A program made the position numbers and the translations under genes. From an uncultured bacterium (GTDB lineage: Bacteria > Spirochaetota > UBA4802 > JAGODF01): a stretch of 44,418 nt of DNA. Below, piece by piece: positions 23,297 through 33,212 of this stretch (position 1 is its first letter; the number at the start of each line of letters is the position of its first letter). The DNA lies in assembly GCA_937921485.1 (NCBI GenBank), contig CAKZSV010000049.1:1-44418 (forward strand), read 5' to 3'. The notes beneath the pieces are model-generated. The model was given only the letters and a program-made list of their open reading frames with translations. It was not told the DNA's origin and searched no databases.

Positions 23297-25090
23297 TTAT
23301 ACGTAATCCAGATAGTCCTTAAGCTTGCGCGCGCGGGTAGGATGACGGAGCCTGCGGAGAGCTTTCGCTTCAATCTGACGAATGCGCTCGCGCGTCACCT
23401 TGAATACGTAGCCCACCTCTTCGAGCGTGTGCGAATACCCGTCATCGAGGCCAAAGCGCATGCGAATGACTTTCTGTTCGCGCGCGGGCAAAGTTTTGAG
23501 GACGCTATTGATCTGCTCGGAGAGGAGTCTGTAAGCCGCGGTGTTCGCCGGAGAATCGACTTCCTTGTCCTCGATGAAATCGCCAAGAAGCGAATCCTCT
23601 TCCTCGCCGACAGGGGTTTCGAGAGAAATCGGCTCGCGCGCCACATTCTTCACCGCCTTCACCTTCGCCATCACCCAGCCCAGACGTTCGGCGAGTTCAT
23701 CGGCGGTGGGTTCGCGCCCGAACTCCTGCTGGAAGAGGCGCGTCTCTCTCATCACCTTGTTGATCTGCTCAATCATATGCACCGGCACGCGGATGGTGCG
23801 CGCCTGATCCGAAATCGCCCGCGTGATTGCCTGGCGTATCCACCAGGTGGCGTAAGTTGAAAACTTATATCCTTTCCGATATTCAAACTTATCAACGGCC
23901 TTGATGAGCCCGATATTGCCTTCCTGAATCAGATCGAAGAAATGCATCCCGCGGTTGGCGTATTTCTTTGCGATTGAAACAACAAGCCTGAGATTCGCGT
24001 TGATGAGTTCTTTTTTGGCAATGGAAATTTTGCGAAGACCCTGCTCAATCTGCCTTCCCCATTTTATGATGTTTTCAACAGAATCGCCCGCCTCCTGCTC
24101 GATGCGCCTGACTTTCCGTTCGTTATTCCGAATGTCTTTTACCAGATTGAGCAGTTCTTCTTTGTTGGTAATGCCCAAAATCCCCAGGATTTTTTTCACC
24201 TCTTCGCCCTTTTCAACCTTGCGCGCGAGGTGTTTGAGTTCTTTGAGGTCTTTTTCGTACTCCTTCTCTATCTTTTCAAAAAACTGATGCGTATCCTTAA
24301 TTCGCGATACCATCGACTGAATCTTTGCGGCAGTTTTATTGATTTCATTTTCATGGATGCCCATGGCCACGACGGCTTTATGAATAAGTTTTCTTGAGTT
24401 TTCTATTTTTCCCAAGAATTCCTTCGCCTTTGGAGAGTTAGGATCCACTTTTTTCAGTTTATTTTCGGCCTGCATCTTCTTCTTGTCTTCCGCGATTATG
24501 ACATTCATATTTTCATAATAGCGTTTCTCCAGACTCTTCATGTCCACAGAGGAAAGATAGTACAATCGGTTAAAACGCAGTATTTCAGTGAGCTTGATTT
24601 TTCCGCTTTTGACCTTGGAATGATTTTTAATCAGTTCGTTCACAATAAGCGAGGACTCGAGCACCGCGCTTTCGATTAATATTTCACCCTGCTCTATTCT
24701 TTTCGCCAGATCAACTTCCTGATCGCCGGAAAGCAGCGAAACTTTCCCGATTTCTTTAAGATACAGCCGAATTGGATCATCGAGATAGGATGAATCCTGC
24801 GCCGTTTCCTCCTGCTGAGAGGAGGCCTGTTTCTTTTTCGATGCAGAAGCCTTCTTTTTGGCCGGAGCAGCCGCCGTTATGATTGGATTACGCCGCGTCG
24901 ATTCTTCAACCACCTCAATTCCGAGCTGATTAAGAAGAATAAACACGTCATCGATTTTTTCGGAATTTAATAGTTTATCGGGCAATATCTCGTTGATTTC
25001 ATCATAGGTAATCTCGCCGTTTGATTTTCCCATTTGAATGAGTTTTTTCACTTCGGGAATGTTCTCAAGTACCAATTCGCTTTTTGCCAT
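23297..25090 (-). CDS. rpoD: Primary RNA polymerase sigma factor (sigma-70)
   Basis: 597 residues. Region 1.1 is at 1-65, then a Lys-rich linker ([15 protein letters not shown]), region 1.2 ([30 protein letters not shown]), a helical nonconserved insert, region 2 ([41 protein letters not shown]), region 3 and region 4 ([29 protein letters not shown]). Presence of 1.1 and the NCR marks it as the housekeeping factor, which fits the TTGACA/TATAAT promoters seen in the window. It follows dnaG by 51 bases and precedes the GpsA fusion by 59 bases on the same strand. Confidence 0.97.
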   Translation of the reverse strand: MAKSELVLENIPEVKKLIQMGKSNGEITYDEINEILPDKLLNSEKIDDVFILLNQLGIEVVEESTRRNPIITAAAPAKKKASASKKKQASSQQEETAQDSSYLDDPIRLYLKEIGKVSLLSGDQEVDLAKRIEQGEILIESAVLESSLIVNELIKNHSKVKSGKIKLTEILRFNRLYYLSSVDMKSLEKRYYENMNVIIAEDKKKMQAENKLKKVDPNSPKAKEFLGKIENSRKLIHKAVVAMGIHENEINKTAAKIQSMVSRIKDTHQFFEKIEKEYEKDLKELKHLARKVEKGEEVKKILGILGITNKEELLNLVKDIRNNERKVRRIEQEAGDSVENIIKWGRQIEQGLRKISIAKKELINANLRLVVSIAKKYANRGMHFFDLIQEGNIGLIKAVDKFEYRKGYKFSTYATWWIRQAITRAISDQARTIRVPVHMIEQINKVMRETRLFQQEFGREPTADELAERLGWVMAKVKAVKNVAREPISLETPVGEEEDSLLGDFIEDKEVDSPANTAAYRLLSEQINSVLKTLPAREQKVIRMRFGLDDGYSHTLEEVGYVFKVTRERIRQIEAKALRRLRHPTRARKLKDYLDYV

Positions 25091-25141
25091 ATAACCTTAT
25101 CCTTGCATATAAATCTCATTGCCACCGGATGCAACCGGGCA

Positions 25142-26914
25142 CTACCTCGTCTGAAGATAGGTGAGAAGTTTTTCCTTGTCCCTTCTCAATCCTTCTATTT
25201 CGATGAGCATCTCCGAAGATACTCTATCGCCCAGACTACTTACTTCCTCCCACAGTTTTTCCATTTTTCTATCAATTAAATACAGCTTAACATTGACGAA
25301 AATTTCGCTGTATGCTTCCGAGGGCCGCTCTGCAACGAAACTTTTTTCCAGAGCTTTTTCCAGAAACTGCCGAACCTCGCCATCGGGAAATTCATCAAAG
25401 ATTCTGTCGATGGAAATCTGCCTGCCTTCCGAATACAGTTCGGCAATTTTTAAAAATACCGCTTTCGCCAAAGGATCCGTCATTCCTCCAGCGCTGAAAT
25501 CCAGCATCGCGCTTTCCACGAGTTCCGGATGCGAAAGCAGGAGGATAACAAGCTCCCGGTGGCATCGGGCAAGATAATCGATCTCCTCCCCGGATTTCTT
25601 TGAAAGCACATTATAACCCGCCGGACTCTTCGCGCCGGCACGGTATCGCTCATAATCATTAATTATGATCGCTTCTTCAATGCCGACGAGCGCGCCGATT
25701 TTCTTCAAATATTCGCGCTTCTCGGAATCAAAGCGTACGTCATCGACGATCCGAAAAAGCGCAAGAAGAAGCCGCCCTCTCGGGATGCTTCCCGCGTCGG
25801 CCATCACACGCTGAATCCTGTATTCAACAGGCGATATGGCCGAATCCACCACCGCCATGAGCCGGCGAATGCCGTACTTCTTCACATAATCAAAGGGATC
25901 GCCTTCCGGAAGCCGCGCAACCCGCACTTCCACATTTTTCTCCGCCGCCACATCCAGCGAACGAAGCGATGCTTTGATCCCCGCGGAATCGGCATCGAAC
26001 AGAAGAACAATTTCCGTGCAATAGCGCGACAAAAGTTCCACATGCTGAGCGGTCAGCGACGTTCCCAGAGGCGCGACCACATTGCGCACGCCGTTCTGGA
26101 AAAATCCGATTACATCCAGGTATCCCTCAACGATGATCGCCCGTTTCAGCTCGGCAATACTCTCCTTTGCCAGATGAAACGCATAGAGTATGGAACCCTT
26201 CTTAAAAAGATCGCTTTCCGGGGAATTGAGGTACTTCGGCTCGCCTTCCCCGATTATTCTGCCACCGAAACCGGCCACATCGCCCCGGTGATCAAAAATT
26301 GGAAACATCAGCCTGCCGCGGAATCGGTCATAAAAACTTCCAGGCTTCCCCCGCGTGGAAGGCGCCACCAATCCGAGTTTCACTGCCTCTATTAGGGACA
26401 CGTTCTCCGCGGCAAGCCTGCCCGCCAGATACGCACCGTCAGGAGGAGCAAAGCCGAGAGAAAATTCCTCTATCGCCTTATCGCCCACTCCCCGCCGGCG
26501 CGCATATTCAAGCGCCTGCCGTCCAGATTCGGACATCAGGGCCCGCCGGTACAGATTCATTGCGAATACATTAATTCGCTTTAAATATGCAATCCCTTTA
26601 TCGCGCTCGCTTCGCTCCTCTTCACGTACCTCGATGCCGGCAATCTTTCCTAAAAAACGTACACTTTCAGGAAAGTTCAGATGCTCAATTTTCGATATAA
26701 ACGAAAATACATTTCCCCCCGTCTGGCATCCAAAACAGTAAAAGATCTGCTTTTCCGGCGAAACGGTAAAAGACGGCGTTTTTTCTTTATGAAACGGGCA
26801 AAGGCCGATATAGTTCGCACCGCGTTTTTTCAGGGACGGCACATATCGTTGAACTATTTCTTCTATCCGCGACCGGTCCCTGATGATTTCAATCGTATCG
26901 CGCGGGATTGCCAC
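25142..26914 (-). CDS. dnaG: DNA primase
   Basis: 590 residues. The zinc-binding domain is C39-x2-H42...C60-x2-C63 (LCPFHKEKTPSF and FYCFGCQTGGN). The catalytic core has RDKGI, FGGRII, the TOPRIM motifs IIVEGYLDVIGF and LLFDADSAGIKA, and VRVARLPEGDPFDYVKK. A C-terminal DnaB-interaction domain follows. The length is normal. DnaG makes RNA primers for replication at the fork. It sits between yqeY (7 bases upstream) and rpoD, the classical macromolecular-synthesis arrangement. Confidence 0.96.
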   Translation of the reverse strand: MAIPRDTIEIIRDRSRIEEIVQRYVPSLKKRGANYIGLCPFHKEKTPSFTVSPEKQIFYCFGCQTGGNVFSFISKIEHLNFPESVRFLGKIAGIEVREEERSERDKGIAYLKRINVFAMNLYRRALMSESGRQALEYARRRGVGDKAIEEFSLGFAPPDGAYLAGRLAAENVSLIEAVKLGLVAPSTRGKPGSFYDRFRGRLMFPIFDHRGDVAGFGGRIIGEGEPKYLNSPESDLFKKGSILYAFHLAKESIAELKRAIIVEGYLDVIGFFQNGVRNVVAPLGTSLTAQHVELLSRYCTEIVLLFDADSAGIKASLRSLDVAAEKNVEVRVARLPEGDPFDYVKKYGIRRLMAVVDSAISPVEYRIQRVMADAGSIPRGRLLLALFRIVDDVRFDSEKREYLKKIGALVGIEEAIIINDYERYRAGAKSPAGYNVLSKKSGEEIDYLARCHRELVILLLSHPELVESAMLDFSAGGMTDPLAKAVFLKIAELYSEGRQISIDRIFDEFPDGEVRQFLEKALEKSFVAERPSEAYSEIFVNVKLYLIDRKMEKLWEEVSSLGDRVSSEMLIEIEGLRRDKEKLLTYLQTR

Positions 26915-26921
26915 GAGAACC

Positions 26922-27371
26922 TCAGAGATTCTCCATTTTTTTCGTCAGGATCTCCTTTACCAGAATGCCGTCGGCCTGGCCCTTGAATTCCTTCATGAGC
27001 ATGCCCATAATTTTGCCGAAGTCCTTTTTACTCACCTCGCCCATCGATTTCAGTTGTTCATCAATCGCCTTTTCGATCTCCCCGGCGCCGAGTTGTTTCG
27101 GCAAATAGCGTTCAATAATGGCAAGCTCCGCGGCTTCTTTCTCCGCGAGGTCGTTTCTTCCAGCTCTGGTAAATTCTTCCATTGCCTCTTTTCGCTTCCT
27201 GGCCGCGCGTTTGACGATTTCAATAATCTTCTCTTCGGAAAGTTCAGCACTCCCCTTTGTCTTTTCGTACATGATATCGGATTTCACCATCCGAAGAGTC
27301 CGCATCAGCTCTTCGTTTTTGGATTTGATGGAATCACGCAGGTCCTGTTCAATTTTATCCATTAGTTCCAT
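26922..27371 (-). CDS. yqeY: GatB/YqeY domain-containing protein
   Basis: 149 residues from the ATG at 27371, selected because GAGGA lies 6 bases upstream. An ATG at 27392 adds seven residues. The YqeY helical domain is complete: MDKIEQDLRDSIKSKN, LRTLRMVKSDIMYEK, ELAIIERYLPKQL, GKIMGMLMKEFKGQADG, ILVKEIL. It is related to the tRNA-binding tail of GatB, and its role is unknown. It takes the position ahead of dnaG that rpsU has in enterobacteria and is probably transcribed with dnaG and rpoD. Confidence 0.9.
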   Translation of the reverse strand: MELMDKIEQDLRDSIKSKNEELMRTLRMVKSDIMYEKTKGSAELSEEKIIEIVKRAARKRKEAMEEFTRAGRNDLAEKEAAELAIIERYLPKQLGAGEIEKAIDEQLKSMGEVSKKDFGKIMGMLMKEFKGQADGILVKEILTKKMENL

Positions 27372-27871
27372 GGGTTCCTCGTATTGGTTCACTGCACACA
27401 GTATATATTGCTTCCATATTGCCTGAATTGAAGAAATAATAAAAAAAGCATTTGAAATACCGTATTATTGCTGTTGCCGGTGATAATCCACTTTCAACGG
27501 TAGTATTCTTGGTAACATTATTCTTCGCCGCTCGGCTGAATGAGGAAATCATGGCAGGGCGATACTTCCATGATCACCCTACCCAATTCTTCTATATTAT
27601 TATACTACAAAAAGTCTTCATCGTCAATATTGCCGACAAAAAATATCGAGAAGTTTACAATATTTTAAATAGAAATGGGTTAAAAGGAAGTCTATAAAGC
27701 AATCCTTCTATAAATCGAAAAAATGGTGCAATACATGACCACAATATACACCGCAATACACGGAAAAATTACTCTTTCCTGCTGTCAACTACATTTTTTT
27801 ATGCTCAAACCTTCTGAATTCCTGCGAATATGACATCGGGCATCATTCAAAAAAACTTCAACACCAAAAGG
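27372..27871. other. Intergenic region upstream of the yqeY-dnaG-rpoD operon
   Basis: About 500 bases, AT-rich, without a gene I can defend. One 81-codon plus-strand frame at 27452-27697 would begin with TTG, has no ribosome site and resembles nothing known. The leftward operon promoter should be near 27400-27430, where a minus-strand TATACT stands, but its -35 is poor. No terminator hairpin follows the outer-membrane gene that ends at 27872. Confidence 0.5.
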
Positions 27872-28441
27872 TCAATACACAAACATCACGCCGATGTTTC
27901 CCATATAGCGGCGGATCCTGTGATCGTTGTTCATGTGCGTCACGTAGCGCTCAAACTCAGCAAAAACGATAATCGACTGCGCGACCACCTGTCCCACCCC
28001 AAGCGCGAACCATCCGCTGTTTAAAAAACGCGTTTTATCCTTGTACTCAAGGCCATAATCATATTGAAGAGTATCAACAAGAGAAAATCCAAGGCGCCCG
28101 TATGGTCTGGTGGTAGAACTGATATTGAGCATAAAAATCACATCGGGACCCCAGGAAGACATAAGCTTGAATTTTTGGCTTTCACCATTAATGTCATATC
28201 CGAACGAACCCTGCTGAAACGCAAAACCAAAACCAAGGAGAAAAAGATCCGCATTGACGTTTAAGTGCGCAAAAACACCGTATTGATAACCTGTAACGTC
28301 TTTATATTGTTCGTCGCCGATTTCAATATTGCCCTGAAAGGTATAGCCGCCAATAAAGGCCGCATCAACAAGCGCAAAAGCGCTTTTCTGAAAAAACACC
28401 AAAGACGCAATTACGGTTATTACCAATATACTTCGTTTCAT
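27872..28441 (-). CDS. Small outer-membrane beta-barrel protein
   Basis: 189 residues from the ATG at 28441, with AGGAGG 8 bases upstream. A signal peptide is evident (MKRSILVITVIASLVFFQKSAFA, with cleavage after AFA). The mature part alternates hydrophobic and polar residues in strands such as FIGGYTFQGNIEIG, YQYGVFAHLNVNADLFLLGFGFAF, PYGRLGFSLVDTLQYDYGLEY and YMGNIGVMFVY. It ends on an aromatic residue, the signal for the Bam machinery. About eight strands are likely. The function is unknown (OmpA-like or adhesin-like fold). Confidence 0.82.
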   Translation of the reverse strand: MKRSILVITVIASLVFFQKSAFALVDAAFIGGYTFQGNIEIGDEQYKDVTGYQYGVFAHLNVNADLFLLGFGFAFQQGSFGYDINGESQKFKLMSSWGPDVIFMLNISSTTRPYGRLGFSLVDTLQYDYGLEYKDKTRFLNSGWFALGVGQVVAQSIIVFAEFERYVTHMNNDHRIRRYMGNIGVMFVY

Positions 28442-28660
28442 ACAGATGCCTCCTTTTTTTATGCTGATCTGAACCGACACTGTTCGCATTCTACGTCATT
28501 TTTTCAAGAAACAAATATCGTCGCAATTATTTTTTTCTCTTCATCGCTACACCCGTGCCCCACAAAGCACCTTTTTTTCTTGACTGGAGAATTATTGCAA
28601 CATGGAATCAATGGCTCTTCACGCGCTCAAATCATACCAGAAGAAGCATGGAGGTATCAT

Positions 28661-29992
28661 CTGAAAATCGCTCTTGTCATTCCTCCGGTGCGCGATTTCT
28701 ACTTCACCCCCCAGCGCGCATCGTTTCTCGGACCCGCCCTCTTGTATGATGAAATTGTTCGAGAAGGTTTTGAGTGCGAAATTTTTAATGGATGTTCCGG
28801 AAAAGCGCGGCGCACACAACTGCCGGTTGAACTTTCATATCTTGCACCATATCGTGGAAAAGAAGGATTTTTCAAACACTACTATCGCTTCGGGAAATTG
28901 CCCGCTCATCTCGCCGGTGGGATACTCCAATGGAAACCGGATATTGTCTTCATCTCATCGTTTGCGTTTTGCTATGCGCTCGAGGCAATTGAAGTCGCAA
29001 ACGCTCTTCGAGATGCCGGATACTGCGGCCCAATCGTTTTTGGCGGAGCAGGCGTAAGCGCGCATCCCGCGTATTATCTTCAGCATACATCTGCAACGTC
29101 AGCTTTCGTCGGTGAAGCAGATACTTGCCTCGATGCCATACTACGCAATCCCGCTGGCGCACCCGGAATGTGGTATCTCGAAAAAGAAAACATTATTTCA
29201 TCCGCTTCCGTGGCTGCAAAAGAATTTCGTCCGGTGATTCTGCCCATGCAGCGCTCTTCGGGAGTGCAATATTATTCGGGAATGTTCACGCGTGGATGCC
29301 CGATGAAATGCGGTTTTTGTTCTTCCCGGCTTCACATGCCCGGATTTCGAAAAGCATCTCTTTCGTTGATAAAAGAGCTTTTAGAAAAAACCGCATGGGA
29401 TAAAAAATCCCATCTCAACATAGAGGACGATGCCATTGTCCGGGACTTCGATTATTTGCTTGAAATATTATATTATTATAAAAAGTGCGCCGGCGGAAAC
29501 GCGACCTTCTCGCTTGAAAATGGCATCGACTACCGTGCGCTGAATAAAGAAAAGCTAAAAGCACTTGCAAAGCAGGGGCTTACAAAACTCAATATCGCCC
29601 TCGTCTCCATTGATGCTGCAATTGCAAAAAGATATGGAAGAACCGTATCCCTGGATATATTTTCTGAAGTGGTGGAGGCTGCCCACTCGCACGGAATTCC
29701 CACCACCGCATATCTCATCGCCGGGCTGAAAGGCGACACCCATGAAGGCGTCCGCAGAGGGCTGATGTTTCTTTCACAGCTTCCCGTGCTCATCGGCATA
29801 TCGCCTTTTTATCCGGTTCCGGGGATACAGGATTTTGAAGATAGACATTTCTTTGACACGATCTCTCCGCGACTATGCGCAGGCACTTCATGCTATCCCT
29901 GGCATGATATTTCTACAAGAGAACTGGTGGAGCTTTTCTGTGAAGCGCGCAGCATAAATTTCAGCCGGCGCGAAAAAAACCGATACCATTAA
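28661..29992 (+). CDS. B12-binding radical SAM protein, probable CTG start
   Basis: 443 residues. It begins LKIALVIPPVRDFYFTP, typical of the B12-binding radical SAM group, has a cobalamin-type Rossmann region (KPDIVFISSFAFCYALEAIEVANALRDAGY, IVFGGAGVSAHPAYYL, VGEAD) and the radical SAM cluster CPMKCGFC, then LNIEDDAIVRDFDYLLEIL and ISPFYPVPGIQDF. No in-frame ATG, GTG or TTG lies at a sensible position upstream. CTG at 28661 is preceded by GGAGG with 6 bases between, so CTG is the best start. The first downstream ATG would remove over 150 residues. The substrate is unknown. It diverges from the outer-membrane gene. Confidence 0.85.
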   Translation: MKIALVIPPVRDFYFTPQRASFLGPALLYDEIVREGFECEIFNGCSGKARRTQLPVELSYLAPYRGKEGFFKHYYRFGKLPAHLAGGILQWKPDIVFISSFAFCYALEAIEVANALRDAGYCGPIVFGGAGVSAHPAYYLQHTSATSAFVGEADTCLDAILRNPAGAPGMWYLEKENIISSASVAAKEFRPVILPMQRSSGVQYYSGMFTRGCPMKCGFCSSRLHMPGFRKASLSLIKELLEKTAWDKKSHLNIEDDAIVRDFDYLLEILYYYKKCAGGNATFSLENGIDYRALNKEKLKALAKQGLTKLNIALVSIDAAIAKRYGRTVSLDIFSEVVEAAHSHGIPTTAYLIAGLKGDTHEGVRRGLMFLSQLPVLIGISPFYPVPGIQDFEDRHFFDTISPRLCAGTSCYPWHDISTRELVELFCEARSINFSRREKNRYH

Positions 29993-30005
29993 AAAATTTC
30001 TCCGG

Positions 30006-32096
30006 TTATGATAATATCGCCAGAATCCGTTTGCTTCGTATCCCGGCAAGGAAAGGAAAACGCCCGGCGAGCTGTCGGAAATCAAATCCCACAGTGTGAA
30101 TGTCATCTGCCGATTCGATTATCTCACGTGCTTCTTTCCGAGCTTTTATAATCAGATCTATATCTTTTGATAAATCGGAAAACTCGAGATTTCCATACCC
30201 ATGCTGGCGCGTGCCGATGAGTTCTCCCGCTCCGCGTATTTTCAAATCCTCTTCGGCAATCACAAACCCATCCGACGTCTTTTCAAGAATTTTCAGCCGT
30301 TCGAGAGCTTCAGAGGAAATATCATCCGGATGCATGTAAACGCAAAAGCTCTGTTCGCTGCCGCGCCCCACCCGCCCGCGAAGCTGATGAAGCTGGGAAA
30401 GCCCGAAGCGTTCCGCATGCTGTACCACCATCACGGTTGCATTCGGCACATCAACCCCCACTTCAATGACAGAAGTCGATACAAGAATGTCGATCGCACC
30501 GTCTTTGAAATCACTCATAATTGCGTCCTTGCGATCCTGCGGCATTTTCCCATGAAGAAGCGCAATCGAGAATTCAGGAAATATTTGTTTCAGTTCTTCA
30601 TACGCTTCTGTTGCCGATTTCAAATCGAGCTTTTCCGATTCGTCTATGAGCGGAAGCACATAGTACACCTGATGCTTCTGCAAAACGTATTTTCTGATAG
30701 AATTATACACACCCTGTTTCTTCGACTCGGGAAACAGATACGTCTTCACCGGGATTCGGCTCGACGGCTTTTCCCGTATGATGGTGAGATCGAGATCGCC
30801 GTATAGCGTCAGAGAAAGAGAGCGCGGAATGGGGGTTGCAGTCATCACTAAAAGATCGGGAGAATTTCCCTTTTCCCGGAGAAGCGCTCTCTGACGCACG
30901 CCGAAGCGATGCTGTTCATCGATGATGATGAGACCGAGATTACTGAATGCCACATCGCGCTGAATAAGCGCGTGAGTTCCCACAAGAATATCAATCTCGC
31001 CTTTCATACAGCCTTTGAGAATTTCTTCCCGACGGGACTTTTTCGTCGAGCCGGTGAGAAGCTCCACCCGCGCATCATCGGCGATAAACCGCGCAAACGT
31101 CGCATAATGCTGCGCGGCAAGAATTTCAGTCGGCGCCATCACCGCAGCCTGCTCCCCCCTCGAGACAGCAAGCAATGATGCCGCCATTGCAACCACGGTT
31201 TTCCCGGCACCCACATCGCCCTGCAGCATCCGGTTCATCGGGAAGGGCTCGTTCATGCTGTTTTTTATTTCTTCAATGGCTTTTTTCTGGTCATTGGTGA
31301 GTTCAAACGGAAGCCGCGCGAGGAATTTTTTAAGAACTTCCGTCTTCACAGAGTTATCGCGTTTTTGCGTTTTTTCGCGCAACTTTTTTCTGGCAAACGC
31401 AAGATAACACTGCATAAAAAACAGTTCATTGAAGGCAAGCCTCCGCCGCGCGCGCTCCGCGTCGTCGAATGTTTCGGGAAAGTGCAGAGAGATTATGGCC
31501 TCCCTGAGCGAAGGAAGTCCATAATCCCGCATCATCTCAGAAGGAAGCATTTCGGTTATTTCATTGGCGAAAGAATCGATTGCGGTGCGCATCACGCGTC
31601 GAAAGCCTCTCGAATCGAAGCCCGCGGCTCTGAGCTTCTCGCTGGAAGGATACAGCGGCACAATCCTTCCCGCGTGTATTGATGCGATACGCGAATCAGA
31701 ATCGATAAAATCGAATTCAGGATGCACCATCTGGCGCGTTTTAAAAAAATCGACCCTGCCGGAAAAAAGCAGCGTGTCGCCGGGCGAAAACATCTTGTGC
31801 AGAAAATGAATGCCGCCGAAAAAGACTACATGCAGAATACCGCTTCCATCGCCGACTATTACATCGAGAAATTTGCGCCGGCTACCCGCAATTGATATAT
31901 TTTCGACAGTGGCAACGATAGTAGCAATTTCCCCCACCCCCAGGCTTCCGATCGGTTTGAGCGATGAGCGGTCAAGATATCTTCTCGGAATATAGTAGAG
32001 AAGGTCTTCAACAGTCTCGATACCCGCTTCGGCGCGCAGAAGCTCCGCCTTTTTCGGGCCGATGCCTTTGATGTACTGAACGCTTGAATCGAGCAC
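30006..32096 (-). CDS. recG: ATP-dependent DNA helicase RecG
   Basis: 696 residues from a GTG at 32096 with GAGGA 6 bases upstream. The wedge OB domain occupies about 55-150 (EIATIVATVENISI, HVVFFGG). The helicase core starts near 255 (ELTNDQKKAIEEI), with Walker A LQGDVGAGKT (291-300), the DEQHRFGVRQR box (393-396), TATPIPRSL, and the second RecA domain (LLHGKMPQDRKDAIMSDFKDGAIDILVSTSVIEVGVDVPNAT, as parts; QLRGRVGRG). The C-terminal GELIGTRQHG is present. RecG reverses stalled forks and remodels recombination intermediates. The gene starts right after the TAG of the upstream small membrane protein. Confidence 0.97.
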   Translation of the reverse strand: MLDSSVQYIKGIGPKKAELLRAEAGIETVEDLLYYIPRRYLDRSSLKPIGSLGVGEIATIVATVENISIAGSRRKFLDVIVGDGSGILHVVFFGGIHFLHKMFSPGDTLLFSGRVDFFKTRQMVHPEFDFIDSDSRIASIHAGRIVPLYPSSEKLRAAGFDSRGFRRVMRTAIDSFANEITEMLPSEMMRDYGLPSLREAIISLHFPETFDDAERARRRLAFNELFFMQCYLAFARKKLREKTQKRDNSVKTEVLKKFLARLPFELTNDQKKAIEEIKNSMNEPFPMNRMLQGDVGAGKTVVAMAASLLAVSRGEQAAVMAPTEILAAQHYATFARFIADDARVELLTGSTKKSRREEILKGCMKGEIDILVGTHALIQRDVAFSNLGLIIIDEQHRFGVRQRALLREKGNSPDLLVMTATPIPRSLSLTLYGDLDLTIIREKPSSRIPVKTYLFPESKKQGVYNSIRKYVLQKHQVYYVLPLIDESEKLDLKSATEAYEELKQIFPEFSIALLHGKMPQDRKDAIMSDFKDGAIDILVSTSVIEVGVDVPNATVMVVQHAERFGLSQLHQLRGRVGRGSEQSFCVYMHPDDISSEALERLKILEKTSDGFVIAEEDLKIRGAGELIGTRQHGYGNLEFSDLSKDIDLIIKARKEAREIIESADDIHTVGFDFRQLAGRFPFLAGIRSKRILAILS

Positions 32097-32411
32097 CTAT
32101 TCCTCTTCCGCGAGATACCACACTGAATCGGGAATCTGAACGTACTTGCCGTCCTTCGTGTAAAAATACGTGTAGTGCCTGCCCTCTTTTCCGGAAGTGA
32201 TGCGCTGCACTCCGGTCCAGCGCTTGATAATCCTTCCATCAAAGCCAAACACCGTAACCGTGAGGTTCATTCCGGTGATGGTATCAAGCTTTCTGCGCAC
32301 AATGTTTTTTTGTTCATAGGTGAAATAATATCGGAAATATAATATTGTAAAGATCACCAATCCCACGGCAGTGACGGCACCAGCGATTTTCAATTTTGTC
32401 GACAATGTCAT
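32097..32411 (-). CDS. Small single-pass membrane protein upstream of recG
   Basis: 104 residues from the ATG at 32411, with GGAGG 6 bases upstream. An ATG 33 bases further up lacks a site. A short basic N-terminus leads into one hydrophobic span (IAGAVTAVGLVIFTILYF), and the rest is soluble with predicted beta strands (LTVTVFGFDGRIIKRWTGV, YTYFYTKDGKYVQIPDS, VWYLAEEE). Topology with the C-terminal part outside the cytoplasm is likely. I do not recognise the family. The stop touches the recG start codon, so recG is translationally coupled to it. Confidence 0.82.
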   Translation of the reverse strand: MTLSTKLKIAGAVTAVGLVIFTILYFRYYFTYEQKNIVRRKLDTITGMNLTVTVFGFDGRIIKRWTGVQRITSGKEGRHYTYFYTKDGKYVQIPDSVWYLAEEE

Positions 32412-32561
32412 TTCACACCTCCTCTGGATGTGAGCAAAAGCCATGTGCGCGGAATTTTTTCAATTATTATTTCACGCGCTGGAAAGCACACAGCACCATT
32501 GCCTTTAGCACGCGAAAGGTCGAAGATGGCACGAAAGATGAATGTGAGATTGCTGATTGTA

Positions 32562-33005
32562 TTATTTCGTGAGTGATTTTATTGGGAATTCCCACAGAAA
32601 TATACAACCAATAACATTTTGACCACTAAATTTTGCAATGGTATAAACATGTTGCTGATAGTTATCCTCATTACTGTCAAAAATTGATAGTATTTTATCC
32701 AAAAATAGTGTTACCGCTTCTGTTATGAGAAATGAAACTGACTTTTTATGCACCTTCCTTAAATCAATCAAAAACTCATACTCATCCCCAAACCAGCTTA
32801 CATGCACCCGCTCCCTCATCGCTTCCTCGCTCCTTTCCTGATACCTCACCGCTTCCCATGCAACTATCTCTTTCCGATATTTCCTTGAAAAATACCGCAT
32901 CAGACCAAGAATGATATCTTCAACATCCATTCCGTGTTTTGATGCCGCTTCTTTCAGCTTTTGATGCACATCCAAGGCAATGTTAATGGTCGTCCGTATC
33001 ATCAT
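32562..33005 (-). CDS. Double ribbon-helix-helix-like protein, copy A
   Basis: 147 residues. The N-terminal part (MMIRTTINIALDVHQKLKEAASKHGMDVEDIILGLMRYF) fits a ribbon-helix-helix unit: one strand, then two helices. The middle part has a second strand (RVHVSWFGDEYEFLIDL) and two helices (RKVHKKSVSFLITEAVTLFLDKIL), and the C-terminus ends with IGCIFLWEFP. The same layout is found in the gene at 43845-44327, which has no close identity, so I regard them as distant paralogues. The family is not one I can name. The tandem DNA-binding folds suggest a repressor or an antitoxin-like protein, but no partner toxin is adjacent. Confidence 0.65.
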   Translation of the reverse strand: MMIRTTINIALDVHQKLKEAASKHGMDVEDIILGLMRYFSRKYRKEIVAWEAVRYQERSEEAMRERVHVSWFGDEYEFLIDLRKVHKKSVSFLITEAVTLFLDKILSIFDSNEDNYQQHVYTIAKFSGQNVIGCIFLWEFPIKSLTK

Positions 33006-33178
33006 ACTCCCTCAAGGTATATTGATTATGGGGGCGAAAAATGTACCTCCCCTATAATACAACGAAGGGAATCCATTATACATAAAAAAATTTTTTCGCT
33101 TTTTCGATTTTTTTTTTAAACAGGCATGTGCTGATTCCTGAACCGACTTTTTTAATTCAATGAAAGAAAGATAAATTC

Positions 33179-33206
33179 TTGACCTGCGGATAAATAATGA
33201 TATCCT
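33179..33206 (+). promoter_or_regulatory. Candidate promoter of the PPC lipoprotein gene
   Basis: TTGACC (33179-33184), 16 bases, TATCCT (33201-33206). Transcription would begin at about the ATG at 33213, leaving almost no leader. A TTGGGG lies between but is too close to the ATG for a normal ribosome site. Confidence 0.35.
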
Positions 33207-33212
33207 TGGGGC

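Noticed and set aside
27452..27697. 81-codon plus-strand frame upstream of yqeY
   Set aside because: TTG start, no ribosome site, no recognisable family, and it would overlap the expected operon promoter.
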